This document shows positions 46,712-57,823 of a DNA stretch of 64,000 nt, piece after piece. Origin of the DNA: Oscheius onirici. Its lineage: Eukaryota; Nematoda; Chromadorea; Rhabditida; Rhabditidae. Position numbers and translations under genes: made by a program. Positions within the stretch are counted from its first letter, which is position 1. Every line of letters starts with the position of its first letter. The DNA is taken from assembly GCA_932521025.1 (NCBI GenBank), contig OW051471.1, positions 1,302,001 through 1,366,000 on the forward strand, read 5' to 3'. The notes under the pieces were generated by a model. It worked only from the letters and a program-made list of their open reading frames with translations, was not told the DNA's origin and ran no database searches.

Positions 46712-46902
46712 ACGACTTTTTAGCTCTACGCCGAGTCTGGACTCTTCCCATCGGTCACCTTTTGTAATATCAATCCGTACAAGCTCAGTCAGATCCAGAA
46801 TGTTCCGGAACTTAATGCACTGGTAGTTTTTGAAGACGTTGAAGAAAGCACAGTAATTTTCAGCTCCAAGTCTACCAATACGCCCTGGATGGACAGCTGT
46901 GA
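45811..46902 (+). CDS. DEG/ENaC channel, N-terminal part only
   Basis: Exons 45811-45840, 45885-46012, 46395-46473, 46513-46629, 46724-46822 and 46864-46902 join in phase to 163 residues. After an acidic/lysine-rich cytoplasmic start comes WAEDASVHAIPHMARA, the conserved pre-membrane HG-type region (here HA). The first membrane span is CLAVLIWAVILVFCAIGFVY, followed by LFPSVTFCNINPYKLS, the hallmark of amiloride-sensitive Na+ channels. TGA then comes at 46900. The Cys-rich ectodomain, second span and selectivity filter are absent downstream on this strand, where the opposite-strand HHAT gene begins. A GTGAG donor overlaps the stop, so splicing onward cannot be excluded. The intron 46630-46723 is almost pure ACAGGG hexamers. 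It is probably a 3'-truncated gene or pseudogene. Confidence 0.75.
46630..46723. repeat. ACAGGG hexamer array forming an intron
   Basis: About 13 exact ACAGGG units occupy nearly the whole 94-bp intron between GTGAGC and TTTTTAG, inside the channel gene. Confidence 0.9.
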
Positions 46903-47524
46903 GAAGAAGTTTTTGGGAAAATGAAATTTTTTATGTTTTATTGTTGGTTCATAACTTCTTGGAGTGAGAAAGCGATGATTTTTGGTTGCCAATGTCGCGA
47001 AAACCCCACTAACTCTTTGCTGTTAGCATAAAGAAATCGGTCTTTGACATAAACTGCCGTAAAAGTCGTGGCACCGAATCCCTTGTCTGTGTGTTTCTTC
47101 CAATCTTTGTTGGGGAAAACCACGTCGCTCTTACTACCGTCGAAGAAAGTAGAGACGGTTGCTGGAATACATAACAATGAACAGAATTTTTAGAAGAAAC
47201 AGTTTTCCCTGAACAATCCAGTAACTTTTACTTTCTGTTTTTGAACATTCAAACCCCAGCTATTTTCAGTTCTCCTTCTTTTCACTGAGTTTGTTTCATA
47301 AAAGGTTGATGACTTTGGGATCCATAAATTCTTCAATCACCTTCCCTTTTTGGAAAGAAGTAACAGTTTTACTAGCAAAGTTTTGGTCATTATTTTTTGT
47401 TTCAAACTTTGAAAAATCCAAAAGTTTCTAAGGATTTTGTTGGATTTTTTTGCCCCTTGTTACAATAGACTCCCTCTTCAAAATCACAAAGTGTCCATAA
47501 AATCTTCATTTCTACCCATCCATT
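46903..47524. other. Gap between convergent DEG/ENaC and HHAT genes
   Basis: A reverse-strand open segment (47177-46938; FVSTFF-like start, GFGATTFTAVYVKDRFLYAN) has a fair acceptor in front but no partner exon. It is left uncalled. There are no repeats. Confidence 0.35.
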
Positions 47525-50500
47525 TCACTGAGTTTTTGTCTTTGCCTTGACGCGATCCAGATCCAGACAGACGTTGTTGAAAAAGTAGCCCAATGTGAGG
47601 AGATGGAGCAACAGAAACCCGGCGCTCCTTCTGCAAAAATTTTTCAACCTAAAAAATTATGTAATTACGAGTCAAAAAGTCGAATATTTAACGTCAAGCC
47701 ATCCTTCAAGCCTTGCAGGAGGACATTATTGAAGACAACTTCTCCCACTCCTTCTTCTCCTAAGAAGAAGAAAACTCCGAAAATTCCTGGAATTTTCAAA
47801 TTTTGCGGTAAAAAATACAAAAAAACTATACCAGGAATGACGGTGAAGAGCATGGAGAGCGCAACAAGACGACGAGAATTCTGTGGTCCAACGTTTTCGC
47901 GGATTTTCTCAGCCAAAGGGGTTGACCAAAAGACTAGACCGACCTTCTCGATGATTAGTTCGAAGGCGGAGAGGGAGACCTGAAAAAAGTGAACCATTTT
48001 TTGTGTTTTGGAGGGTTCGTAAATGAGAAACAGTTAGAAGGCGTGCAATCATCGGGACTACGGCGTTGAAACATTACTTGAGTCCAAAGGGATTATTTGC
48101 TCCAGAAATCGTGAGAGCGATCAAAAGCAGTCTACATAGCTTCCTTTTACTCGAAATGTCCAACAGAACTTCGTGCTATTTGATTTTCTTGGATCCTATT
48201 TTTCACACTTTTTGTTTCACTACACAGCCTTTTGTTGTTTTCCATTTACTCCACACTACTTGAATTGCTAAAAGCACCCACCTCAGTCTGATTTGTAGGC
48301 TCCTATTTTACTACAAATCTTACTGTAATCCCTCTTTTTTTTGTACAGACCTTAGCAATAATTTTTCCTACTTGGTTCTGCACACCTTCAGTTATAAGAA
48401 GTTGCGTCCACACAAATTTGATTTATTACGTGTGGAAGGAATAAATCCCCCCCCCCTTTCTAAAATTTTTGTTTTTAATCCAAATACCGCCCAAATTTGG
48501 CAGGAAGGGGGCAGCATAGGGCCCAATTTCCCTACAAAATTTCAGCCAGTTTGCTTTTTCAATGGCGGAGCTAGGTCGATTTTACCACTTTTTGGGTTTT
48601 TTTTTTCGATTTACCACTAACTTTTTTTGAGGAAAAACATATCGGCATGTGCCTATTAGATGCATCACATATGAGGCTATATCCCTGCACAATATCAGCC
48701 CAAGCCATCGAACAGTTTTCTCAAACACTCGCTCCTAAACTTTTTTTTTGTTTTGCTCAAAAAAACGCTTTTCTTGCTTTTAAACAAAAAGTTGTTTGCT
48801 CCTCGAAATTCGCGATGGAAGTGGCATTCCGATATGTCTCGAAATTCGCGATAAAAGGACATGCTGATATGTTTTCCTCAAAAAAAAGTTATGGGTCGGA
48901 CAGTGCCGCGAGGTCGGACCCCAAAAAGTGATAAAATCGACCTAGCTCCGCCATAGAAAATGTAAAAGGATCGTTCAAGCTTCATTTCTTTTTTGGAAAA
49001 ACCTCAGTAGCTGCTTCCTTTCAAAAGTTATGACCATTTTGATTTTTTGCATATTTCGCAAACAATGAATAACTCACCCAGGCAATGTAGTGTGGTCGAG
49101 CGCCATGCCAGGCTATGACAATGGAAAACACGGCTACCAAGGAGACCAGAGCACGTAAAACTGAGAGAACAGACGGCAGAACGGGCTTCATGATGGGGAT
49201 GTAGACCTAAAAGTTTTGTAATAGTCAACATCAACGAGGCCGAACAGTCTCTACTTGTTCGTATGTGGTTCGTTCAATAAAAATTAGGCTCACCGTGACC
49301 CATTTCGTTTGCCACGAGATCATTGTAACACGAAACGTAGAATACTCAGTCAAGTTTCCTTGCTGAGTATTCTACGTTTTAGTGTTTTTCGGTCTCGCGG
49401 TAAACTAAATGGGCTACGGTGGAGCCCTCGTTTTACTGAACATACTTCAGAAATATGTATTAGGGCGCGTCAAAAGTCTTTTTAATTAGTTCTACAGCTA
49501 CCTTTCAAACTGATCGGATCCGGGATTGTTCCTGGGGGTAATCGAACTCGAAAAAAAATATTGAGAGCTTTTGGGATCAAGGGTTACGGTAGCTTTAAAA
49601 TAAGGCCAAAAAACGTATTTTCGCGATAACTTTTTGAGGTTAGGAGATACAAAAAAATGGTCAACTACAAAAAAATCACCTCGTCGAGACGCATCTTTCT
49701 TTTTTTTGAAAAACGTATTTTACTCTTTCGCGCAAAAAGTTATTCGACTTTCAAATTTTCGCATTTTTGGTGTAGTGGGTTTGTGAAATTTCACGCTGGA
49801 ACGACCCGGGTTCGAGTCCGCCGAGAGGAAATCGTTTTGTTTTTTAACTGTAGCATTTTACTGGTCTAAATATCACCCCTGTAAAATATCAGCTCCGTAT
49901 CTTTTGAAATAAAGGCTAGGGAGCGATTTTAATTCCTAAATTTCGACCATGTGCCCCACCTCATGGTGATTTCTTTAAATTTGATTTTTTGAGAAAAACT
50001 ATCGATCCAATCGAGCTGATATTTTACAGGGCTAATATTTAGACCAGTAAAATGCTACAGTTAAAAAACTTAAAGAATCGTGATGGTTTTTTGTTTTCCC
50101 AAGCTAGCGTTTGAAAAGTGAACTTTCAAAATTGACACCTGTAGTTTTTATTGCTTCGCCAGTACTAGAAAAGTAACCTACCTCCTTGAAAAACCCCAAC
50201 TTTTTGGAAAAATAACACTGAATAACTCATTTTTCAGAGACTTTTCAATTGAAAAATTAGAGAACGCGATGTGAAAAGTTTCTATGTTTCGCTTTCAGTA
50301 TAAAACAAACTGTCTTGATTATTGTTTAGTTTATGCATGCTTCCATATGCTAAAAAAGTAGTATTACGTATCGCGAAACGCATCGAAAGACTTCCTGTGG
50401 ATACAACGAGAAGTTCTTTTGTTTTTGTAAAATTTAAGCTACTCAGGGATTCCATTATAACCTATGTAAGTTTTTGAACACAAAACCAACCTGGTGTTTC

Positions 50501-53500
50501 AAAAACTGATAAAGTCCGTGATCAAAATGTCGCCACATTCTGGAATATCTCGAGACGCGAGAAATACAAATTGGCGGAGGTGGAGGAACGAGACCTGAAA
50601 TTTTTGGTATGTTTCAGTGATTTTACTTTTCATGGGGATTCGAGAGTGATACTGTAGGTATCATCCCGAAGAGCAAAGAAAAACAAACCATCAATATAAG
50701 CAAAGAGAGAGTTGAGACCAAAAATGACGACATACTTGACATGGAAGAACTGACCCGTCACGTAGGAGACCGAACACACTGAAATGAAAACATTTTAGAC
50801 TAGAGAAATTTTTGATTTGTACAGTCTGTTCATGAAAAGACTTTCCCGTGGGCTTATCTTCACAGGACATTCAGGAATTTCAGGGGGTGAATATTTGATA
50901 CTCAGTCAAGGGAAAAGTCCGCGTTGGTTCACATTTTGCTCTCCTTTTCCATGGCATCTCTCGTCTTTCTTTCCTGTGTATCTTGGAACTTTAAAGGGAC
51001 AGTCCCATTATAACGAGATAGGAGAAATCTGGGAAGCACGCGCATTCAAACCTCAAACACCTCAAATATTGCCTTTCTGTGTTTTCTTCATTCCACACTC
51101 ATTTTTTCGATTTTACTTGTTTCTAATCGATTTCTCGTCGAAAATTACGTCTAAAATGAGTGGTGGAAAGCTAAAAATGGAGAAAAAATATAGGAAATAG
51201 ACGAAAAAATGTATTTTGGGCCAAAAACTGCTTTTTTTGTCTATTTTGGTCAATTTTCCACCATTTTTAGCGTTCCACCACTCATTTTAGGGGTAATTTT
51301 TGACGAGAAATCGATTAAAAACAAATAAAATTGAAAAAATGAGTGTAAACCAGGGTTGGGCAAACACGAACACGAACCGAACACCCCCAAAATTTTTTGG
51401 GCCGAACCGAAAACGAACCGAACATTGAACTTTTTGTTCGCCTGCGAACCGAACACGAACTGTTCGCCGTCCCAATGTTCATTCGCGAACATGCGAACAC
51501 GAACACAGCTCGAACATTTCACCAATTTTCTCCCAAATCACGGTTTTTTTGTAAGTGCTTTTTTGTCTATTTCGGACAATTTTTCACCAATTTTGACGTT
51601 CCACCACTCATTTCAGGGGTACCTTCTGACGACAAATCGATTAGAAACAAGTAAAAATCGAAAAAATGAGTGTGGAACGAAGAAAACACGGAAATGCAAT
51701 ATTTGAGGTGTTTGAGGTTTGAATGCGCAGGCTTCCTAGATTTCTCCTATCTGGTTATGATGGGAGTCCCGTTGTGTGTATGCATGTAAGCAGGGGAAAT
51801 CAGGCAACTGCGTGGCGGGACCCACGACAAATTTCATTTTTGCGTTTTTCTCGTTCTCCACTACTTTTTTCGATTTTTACTTGTTTCTAATCGATTTCTC
51901 GTCAAAAATTACCCTTAAAATGAGTGGTAGAACGTCAAAAGGTGGAAAAATGACGGAAATAGGTGAAAATAACGGTTTTTGACCAAAAAGTGCTTTTTGG
52001 TCTATTTCGGTCAATTTTCCACCAATTTTAGCGTCCCACTACTCATTTTAGGGATAATTTTTGACGAGAAATCGATTAGAAGCAAGTAGAAATCGAAAAA
52101 ATGTAGTGTAGAACGAGAAAAACGCAAAAATGAAATTTGTCGTGGGTCCCGCCACGCAGTTGCCTGATTTCCCCGGGAGGCTTGGAGGCACGTAATGAGA
52201 CTGTCCCTTTAAAGGGACAGTCCCGTTGTGTGTATGCATGTAAGCAGGGGAAATCAGGCAACTTCGTGGCGGGACTCACGACAAATTTCATTTTTGCATT
52301 TTTAGGGGGTTTACAATTATTACGTCTAAAATGAGTGGTGGAACGCTAAAAATGGTGGAAAAATGACGACGGAAATAGGCGAAAATATAGAATTAAAATA
52401 TCGAACTACGGCAAGTTTCTGATGGAAAAACTTCGTGCTTCAAAATATAGTTATAGCGGATGTTAGGGACATTGGTTGCGCGATAATCCCTAGTAAAGAA
52501 TAATAGACATCTGATTTGGATACTTCCGCCAGCATAATAGTGATAGCTACAGTTCTTGTCCTTGTATATTCATTTTGGAGCAATTGTTTACATCTTTACA
52601 ATTTTTGAACGTCACTTTTAGGAAACTCCCAAAAAATTTGCATCCCCAAAATAGAGTAGGCCCAGTTTCGTTCAAGTTTGGGCAAAAAAAGGTTGTTTCA
52701 TCAAGTGACCATAACTGTCTGGAAATGATCGAACTTGATACAACTATCGGAAATCTTCCAAAATACCAAAAAGAACCTACTAGAATACATTCCCAGCCGG
52801 CTGATAACCGTAAAAGGAGTATGATAGATTGTGTTGACGTAGATTATATGGAGAAGGGCATCGTAAAATAGGAACCAGAAGACGATGCGGAGCCCGAAAA
52901 TGATGATCGACCTGAAAAATTGATTAATTTTGTTTCGCAGTTATTATGATATCGAGTGTTTGCTTATTTTCCATTGTAGTGATCCAATTGATCAAAAAAT
53001 CACTTTTCTCGAATTTCCTTTTGATCGGGATGAAACTAAGAGTACTGTAGAAAGAGCTGAGTCGCATGGTTGAAAATAAAGAAATGAGCAGAACTGAATG
53101 GAAAAATACTTGAAAAAGTGTGGAAGAGGAAAAGGTTTTTTTTTGATTGTTTCACAGTTGGTATAAAATTTCGAGTAGACGACATTTGGTGATATGTATC
53201 AACATTGGTGGTTATTTGCGCATTATGAAATCGTCTTGTGAAAACACTGAAAACCGTTTTTATGTGTTTTTTTTTCTAGTCTATCCGAGACCCATTTTTA
53301 TCAATTTACCAGATTTTAAAATTTAGAAAATTGACTGAGTATCCAATTTTTTTGTAGTATACTTTCGTAGATGAAGCGAGATGGCGCAGTGGTAAGAGGC
53401 GCCAGCGTCAATCTAAAGGTCTCAAGTTCAAATTCGCTTCTGCCCAACCAAGGCATCCATCCTCCCGAGGTCGGTAAATTGGTAGTAGCATGCTACGAAG

Positions 53501-56500
53501 ATAAAGCGTTCTTGGAGTCAGACTTGGCACCTGTCCAGATTATAGAACGTAAGCCTGATTTCTCTGGCCCCTCAGATTAGACCCGCACGCAATTGAACTT
53601 GCTCTGGCGTTGATTACGGGGTAAACTTTATCATAAGACTTTCGTAAATAGGTCTCGGAACAGTTGACAACGTACAGTAGTTTTCTTCAAAGGCTAAGTT
53701 ACGAGATTTTTTGTTTCATTACTTCATTTTGAGTCATTGAACAAGAATCAGTCATTGAACTAAAATTAGAGTATCGGATTTAAAAATTTCAACTGTTCTT
53801 ACAAAGTTCTTGTTTTTTTTGGTTTCATAGCGAGCTCTTATAGAACTTAGAAATTCAAAATTGCTCTATTCTCTTGACGGGTTGCAAAAATACCTTCTTG
53901 GAAAAGGATTCCCATCACTTCCCAGTCTCTTCTGCAACTGGTCACAGAAGTCTTCAAACAGGACAATGAGAGAGACTGAATATGGCATGTAGGCCATATA
54001 AACCAAGTGCTTCTTCCATAGATTACGGTAGCTGGCAGAAGGATTGTTGCAGAGATGAAGACAGAAGTTTAGGATCTGAAAATTCCTTTCCTGGTCACTA
54101 TATTTTCAGCTTGTTTCCCTAAGATTGCAATGGCTTTCGCAAGGTTTCACTTTTGGCTCAAAAAGAGACAAAAAATGGATAAACGAGTTTCTCTTGCGTT
54201 GACGACAACATTAATTCTTAGCCATTCGCCTTTTTCGCTAGGCACCAGACTATTGTGAGACAACTGATTGGAAGAGCCACTATCAATTTTTGGTAGTCAC
54301 TAGAAAGTTCATTTTTTCAATCAAAATTCGTAAGACTTCTGAGAAAAGCTAGAACTCAAGAGATCAATTGGAGAAGCCTGTTTATTGTTTCAAAAGTGGT
54401 TAGTAAGGAATAAGAGTTTCTAGATTTTATGGTGCGGCGTTATGCGTATTAAAATTTGAAAACTAGAAATTACGTTGACTATATAGTAAAAAAGTGCCCC
54501 TTCTCATTTTTCAACAAAGTGATCAGACGGAAGTTTTTTCTACTTCGAATATTTCAATCCTGAAGTTTATGAGAAAAACTACGGCTCAAACAATCGAGAG
54601 GCAGTCTACGATAGAAAAACTTCATTTTATGTTTCAATAGTTGGGTATAACAAAACCAGGTCTCTAGATATTGATCATCTTTCGGTATTTGTACTGTCAA
54701 ACCTCGCTGTAACGTACCCCCCTCCCCTGGTGCAGCCCCAGGGGTGCGTTATACCGGCTGAAAAAAGTGGTACTTCTAAGGGTTTCAATCAATGTTTCGC
54801 TACTTGATAATAGAGAGAAAGTAAAATTGATAAAACCAGCCACGAATCTTCGTATTTGCTATTTGCGTATTTGCTCAAATTTTACTTATTGCGGTACTTA
54901 CAATTAATTTCTGTTCAGTAGTGCTCCAACCGTTCTTTCTTCGAAACTTGTAAATAAAAGTGCTGGCAAATAACGGTCAGAGTGCCTGGTGTATTGTCTG
55001 GAATAAGCCTTTGTTCTTGTTTCGCAGACACCGTACAACCAAGACTAAAGAGGCTTCTTACTCGGGGCTTCGTGTGCCGCAGAAAACTCTAAACAAAATG
55101 ACCCACATTGTAAGAACAAGCCATTTCTGATTCAACGAATACTTCAAAGGTCAGCGAGCAGAGAGAACCATTTTTCAACAAACACCAATTTTGGGGAGCC
55201 ATTATTCACTTTTTTCGGTAGGCAAACGCGAATTCTTTTTTTTTCAATAAAATGTTCCAGTCGTGAGACTTATGTGTAAAATTTGAATAGTCAAGCACTT
55301 GTCGAAAAGGTTGTTGAGCGTTTCAAGAGAATATCAATAAATAAAAAGTTTTAAATAAACACAATAAACAGTTTCTTGCTGTTGATTCAAGGTTCGAATT
55401 GGTGCAAAACAAAGCCCCTTTTCACCTCAAAAAGACCCATACCTTGATAGCTCCATAAAGATACAAGTTGAACTCTCGGTAGTAGACCTCATTGTCGTAC
55501 TGGAACGGTAGATGGTCGGTTGCTTTGATGATGAAGGCTAGACAAGCCACCCATGCCAGACATTTGCTCCTGGTCCAGTAGACAGCCGTCGTGATTGTAA
55601 GGGAGAAGGAGGCAATGACGAAAACGCAGAGGGGACTGAATACAAAGGAATTTTAGGATCAGAAAAGTGGAAATGCTTGGTTTTGAGCGAAAATTTAGTT
55701 TTTAGTCGAATAGCCCGCTTTTCCAACTGTGCAAAAATTGTATAGAAAGAGCTTAGCAGACATCCAGTTCATCTCTCCAATTCGTTACGAATGTAAACTT
55801 TTAGCGAAACTTGAAGAATTACAACGAAAGTTTTATTTCTACTTGTGTTTTACGAGAACTTCATAAATGATTCATAGTTGAAGCGTCGTTCAACCAAGGC
55901 TACCAAGACCGTTTTGATGACGAACAGGGCGGCTAATTCAGTAAAGTAAAAACCGTGTAAACCCAGTAATGACCAATGAAGGAAGCATTGAACCCATGAA
56001 AATGTTCAAGTTTACTAAAGGAGTGAAGCCAAAAAAAAGATGACAAGTGCAACGTTTTGACAAACTGATATCGAAAAAAGAAATAGTGTAGGAGAAAGAC
56101 AATAGTTTCCAGCTGGGCGTTTTCGACGTTTTCAATGCATTTTCTTAGCTTCTTAGTAAATGTTTCATGCAAGTTACTAGTGTTACGGGAATGAATATCG
56201 GCCCTCTGAGTCCTATTCTTTGAGACAAAACGCTACTTTTACGCAAAATAGTGGACGCGCGTAAATTCTTTTAGCACGCAATTACTACCGTGTTTTTGTA
56301 CGCAATTTCCTGTCACGTCCAAAATAAGCAACGTAAAAACTTGGCACGCTGCAAATAAAGCTGCAAATTATGATATTTCCCATCGCTTTTACTCAAGGAA
56401 TTAGTACCGTACCTCGAGCTGTAGATCTGAGCAGCTATGCCAACAATTCCCAGAGCTAGATGAACGAAGTTCTCTGGGCAAAAATGAACAGCCAAGGTGA

Positions 56501-57823
56501 AGCTAAAGCAAGGATTTTTCAACATTTTTTGGGCTATGAACCTACCCAATTGAATGAATAAGTCCAGTCAGTACCATCAGTGGAAAACTCCTTCTGTAGA
56601 CTTGCCATTCGTAGTCGGCCGTGTCGTATTGGAGATCAGAAAAGTATCTGAAATTTTTCTATGTGGCCACAAAAAAATCAGGAATGCTTATTTGATCCCA
56701 TACATCGTAAAAAGCCACATTTGTTCACGTAAAAATGCAAAAAGTTCAGGAAGCAGTACTTGAACAAGGGAAACCAGTAGCAGTTCGTTAGAAGGTTGTG
56801 TGAAACTTCCTAGGTAACCAAACAAACCAGGCTTTGTTTCATAGAGAGATTGTGTCGAGAAATTAGAAACAAGGGAGGATAAGTGGCACAGGAACAGAAG
56901 GACATGAACATAATTGATCTGGAGAGGGATCAGACAGCAAACTGTTAACTGTTATCTATCCACTGGGGAAGGGACTGAAGAAGGGATGAGAAGAGATCGG
57001 TTGACTGGGGAAGGGCAGACTAACCACTGATTGTTACGACCCGTTCAGATTCTGCATTTTAAAATTAGGCTTGGGAGGGAGTGGGATCAAATATAATTTC
57101 AGTAGTTTCTTTGGAGGGTCAGGGAGAGTGTCTGGAGGAGAGTAACACAGGGGGAATGAAAGGGAAACCACAACTAGGGCTTCGTGACAGAGCGAAGTCA
57201 TGAATTTCGACTTTAGCCCTGGAAGGGCGTTGCCAACCTTGTGTATCATAAAAGTACCCAAAATTACGGTATAGTCTGTTCAAGAGAGCCTACTTTTGTG
57301 TCCTTTCCCACAGAACATTCTTCAAACAAAACAAAACTGAATTCGGCTGCGTACTACTTATTGTTAGCATGCAAAATATGGATACTCAGCCTAGAAAAAC
57401 GTTTTGCGCAGAATTTGCATAACTTTTGAATCTGATCCAACCACTACTGGCTATCTGTGACATTTTATAGTAATGCGTGAAACAATGAACGTTTAGGTAA
57501 CGAAACACTTCTTGAACAACTGCTTGAACTTTAGAACGAAAAAAGATAATTCTAACAATGGCACCAAAACTGGTCGCATCTCGTAACAAAATTGAAACAA
57601 AAAATTTCCATGTTGAAAAGTGAATTCATTCTTCAAAGCATTCGTTGAAGTGGGAACCAAAAAATATGAAAAAAGCGACTCACGGAGACTGTCCCAGCCA
57701 ATGATCCAGCCACGGCTTCAAGTTCCCGCCACCGGCATTATAGGCGATCACGAAGGCGCCAAGAGAGTGAAAAATCCATACCGCGTAGCTCAGTCGCCTT
57801 TCCCAAGTAGGGATGGCAAGCAT
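47525..57823 (-). CDS. hhat: HHAT-like MBOAT acyltransferase (530 aa, 13 exons)
   Basis: Reverse-strand exons 57823-57684, 56647-56546, 56502-56408, 55932-55854, 55635-55443, 54075-53894, 52911-52781, 50778-50689, 50594-50491, 49206-49078, 47979-47832, 47786-47693 and 47630-47525 join with every phase matching. The 530-residue polytopic protein resembles Hedgehog acyltransferase along its whole length: MLAIPTWERRLSY start, DTADYEW, FFHVKYVVIFG, IDGLVPPPPP, SRMWRHFDHGLYQFL, YIP, and AWHG. Asp337 and His406 correspond to the conserved MBOAT active-site pair. HHAT palmitoylates secreted signalling proteins in the ER. Nematodes lack classical Hedgehog but have many Hedgehog-related proteins, plausible substrates. 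The first ATG directly follows CTTCCAG, consistent with trans-splicing. The junction of exons 7 and 8 is chosen by phase. Confidence 0.9.
48556..48960. mobile_element. MITE with ATGGCGGAGCTAGGTCG ends in HHAT intron 10
   Basis: Inverted ends of about 40 bp, ATGGCGGAGCTAGGTCGATT and its complement, with TCGAAATTCGCGAT repeated twice inside. The GGCGGAGC start is reminiscent of some hAT termini, but I could not define an 8-bp duplication. Confidence 0.65.
49292..49432. repeat. Hairpin MITE with GAATACTCAG core in HHAT intron 9
   Basis: CACCGTGACCCATTT...GAAACGTAGAATACTCAG is followed by its inverse CTGAGTATTCTACGTTTT...AAATGGGCTACGGTG. It resembles 14058-14211 in size and core. Confidence 0.65.
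49740..50080. repeat. Palindromic repeat with B-box-like site in HHAT intron 9
   Basis: Contains GACCCGGGTTCGAGTCC and inverted blocks TAACTGTAGCATTTTACTGG and its near complement around 49845 and 50050. It shares ATATTTTACAGGG with the compound at 10715-11130. Confidence 0.5.
50993..52400. mobile_element. Cluster of GGGACAGTC MITEs in HHAT intron 7
   Basis: Three related elements abut: one of about 50993-51770 with long inverted ends (CATTATAACGAGATAGGAG side), one of about 51765-52205 (CATGTAAGCAGGGGAAATCA side), and a partial one to about 52400. All share a TTAAAGGGACAGTC terminus and a core TTTTGACGAGAAATCGATT. A lone terminus occurs at 34530-34550 in the ABCG gene. The first is itself interrupted by a GAACACGAACC-word insertion (51353-51530). 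Confidence 0.68.
51353..51530. repeat. GAACACGAACCGAAC-word insertion
   Basis: Starts CAGGGTTGGGCAAACACG, a hAT-type start, and continues as permutations of GAACACGAACCGAAC and GCGAACATGCGAACACG. It lies inside a GGGACAGTC MITE. The right end lacks a matching inverted repeat, so it may be truncated. Confidence 0.55.
53371..53640 (+). mobile_element. tRNA-derived SINE in HHAT intron 6
   Basis: GAAGCGA at 53374 can pair with TCGCTTC at 53433. Between them are a good A box (TGGCGCAGTGGTAAGAGGC) and a weaker B box (AGTTCAAATTC). The T-arm and anticodon arm do not pair, so it is not a working tRNA. A unique body of about 190 bp follows, including CATCCTCCCGAGGTCGGTAA. Head plus body is the usual SINE plan. 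Confidence 0.6.
54698..54765. repeat. Fragment resembling a pogo-type transposon end
   Basis: TGTCAAACCTCGCTGTAACG followed by a CCCCTGG/CCAGGGG hairpin. CAAACCTC...TAACG starts occur in pogo/Tigger-type elements. No full element is present. Confidence 0.3.
56925..57018 (+). repeat. SINE tail fragment
   Basis: About three units of the GATC-rich tail (GATCGGTTGACTGGGGAAGG) without head or B box, in HHAT intron 1. Confidence 0.5.

Noticed and set aside
46938-47177. Reverse-strand open segment as a phosphatase-like exon
   Set aside because: Similarity is too vague and no partner exon with matching phase was found.
53371-53445. Functional tRNA gene
   Set aside because: The acceptor pairs but anticodon and T arms do not; better explained as a SINE head.
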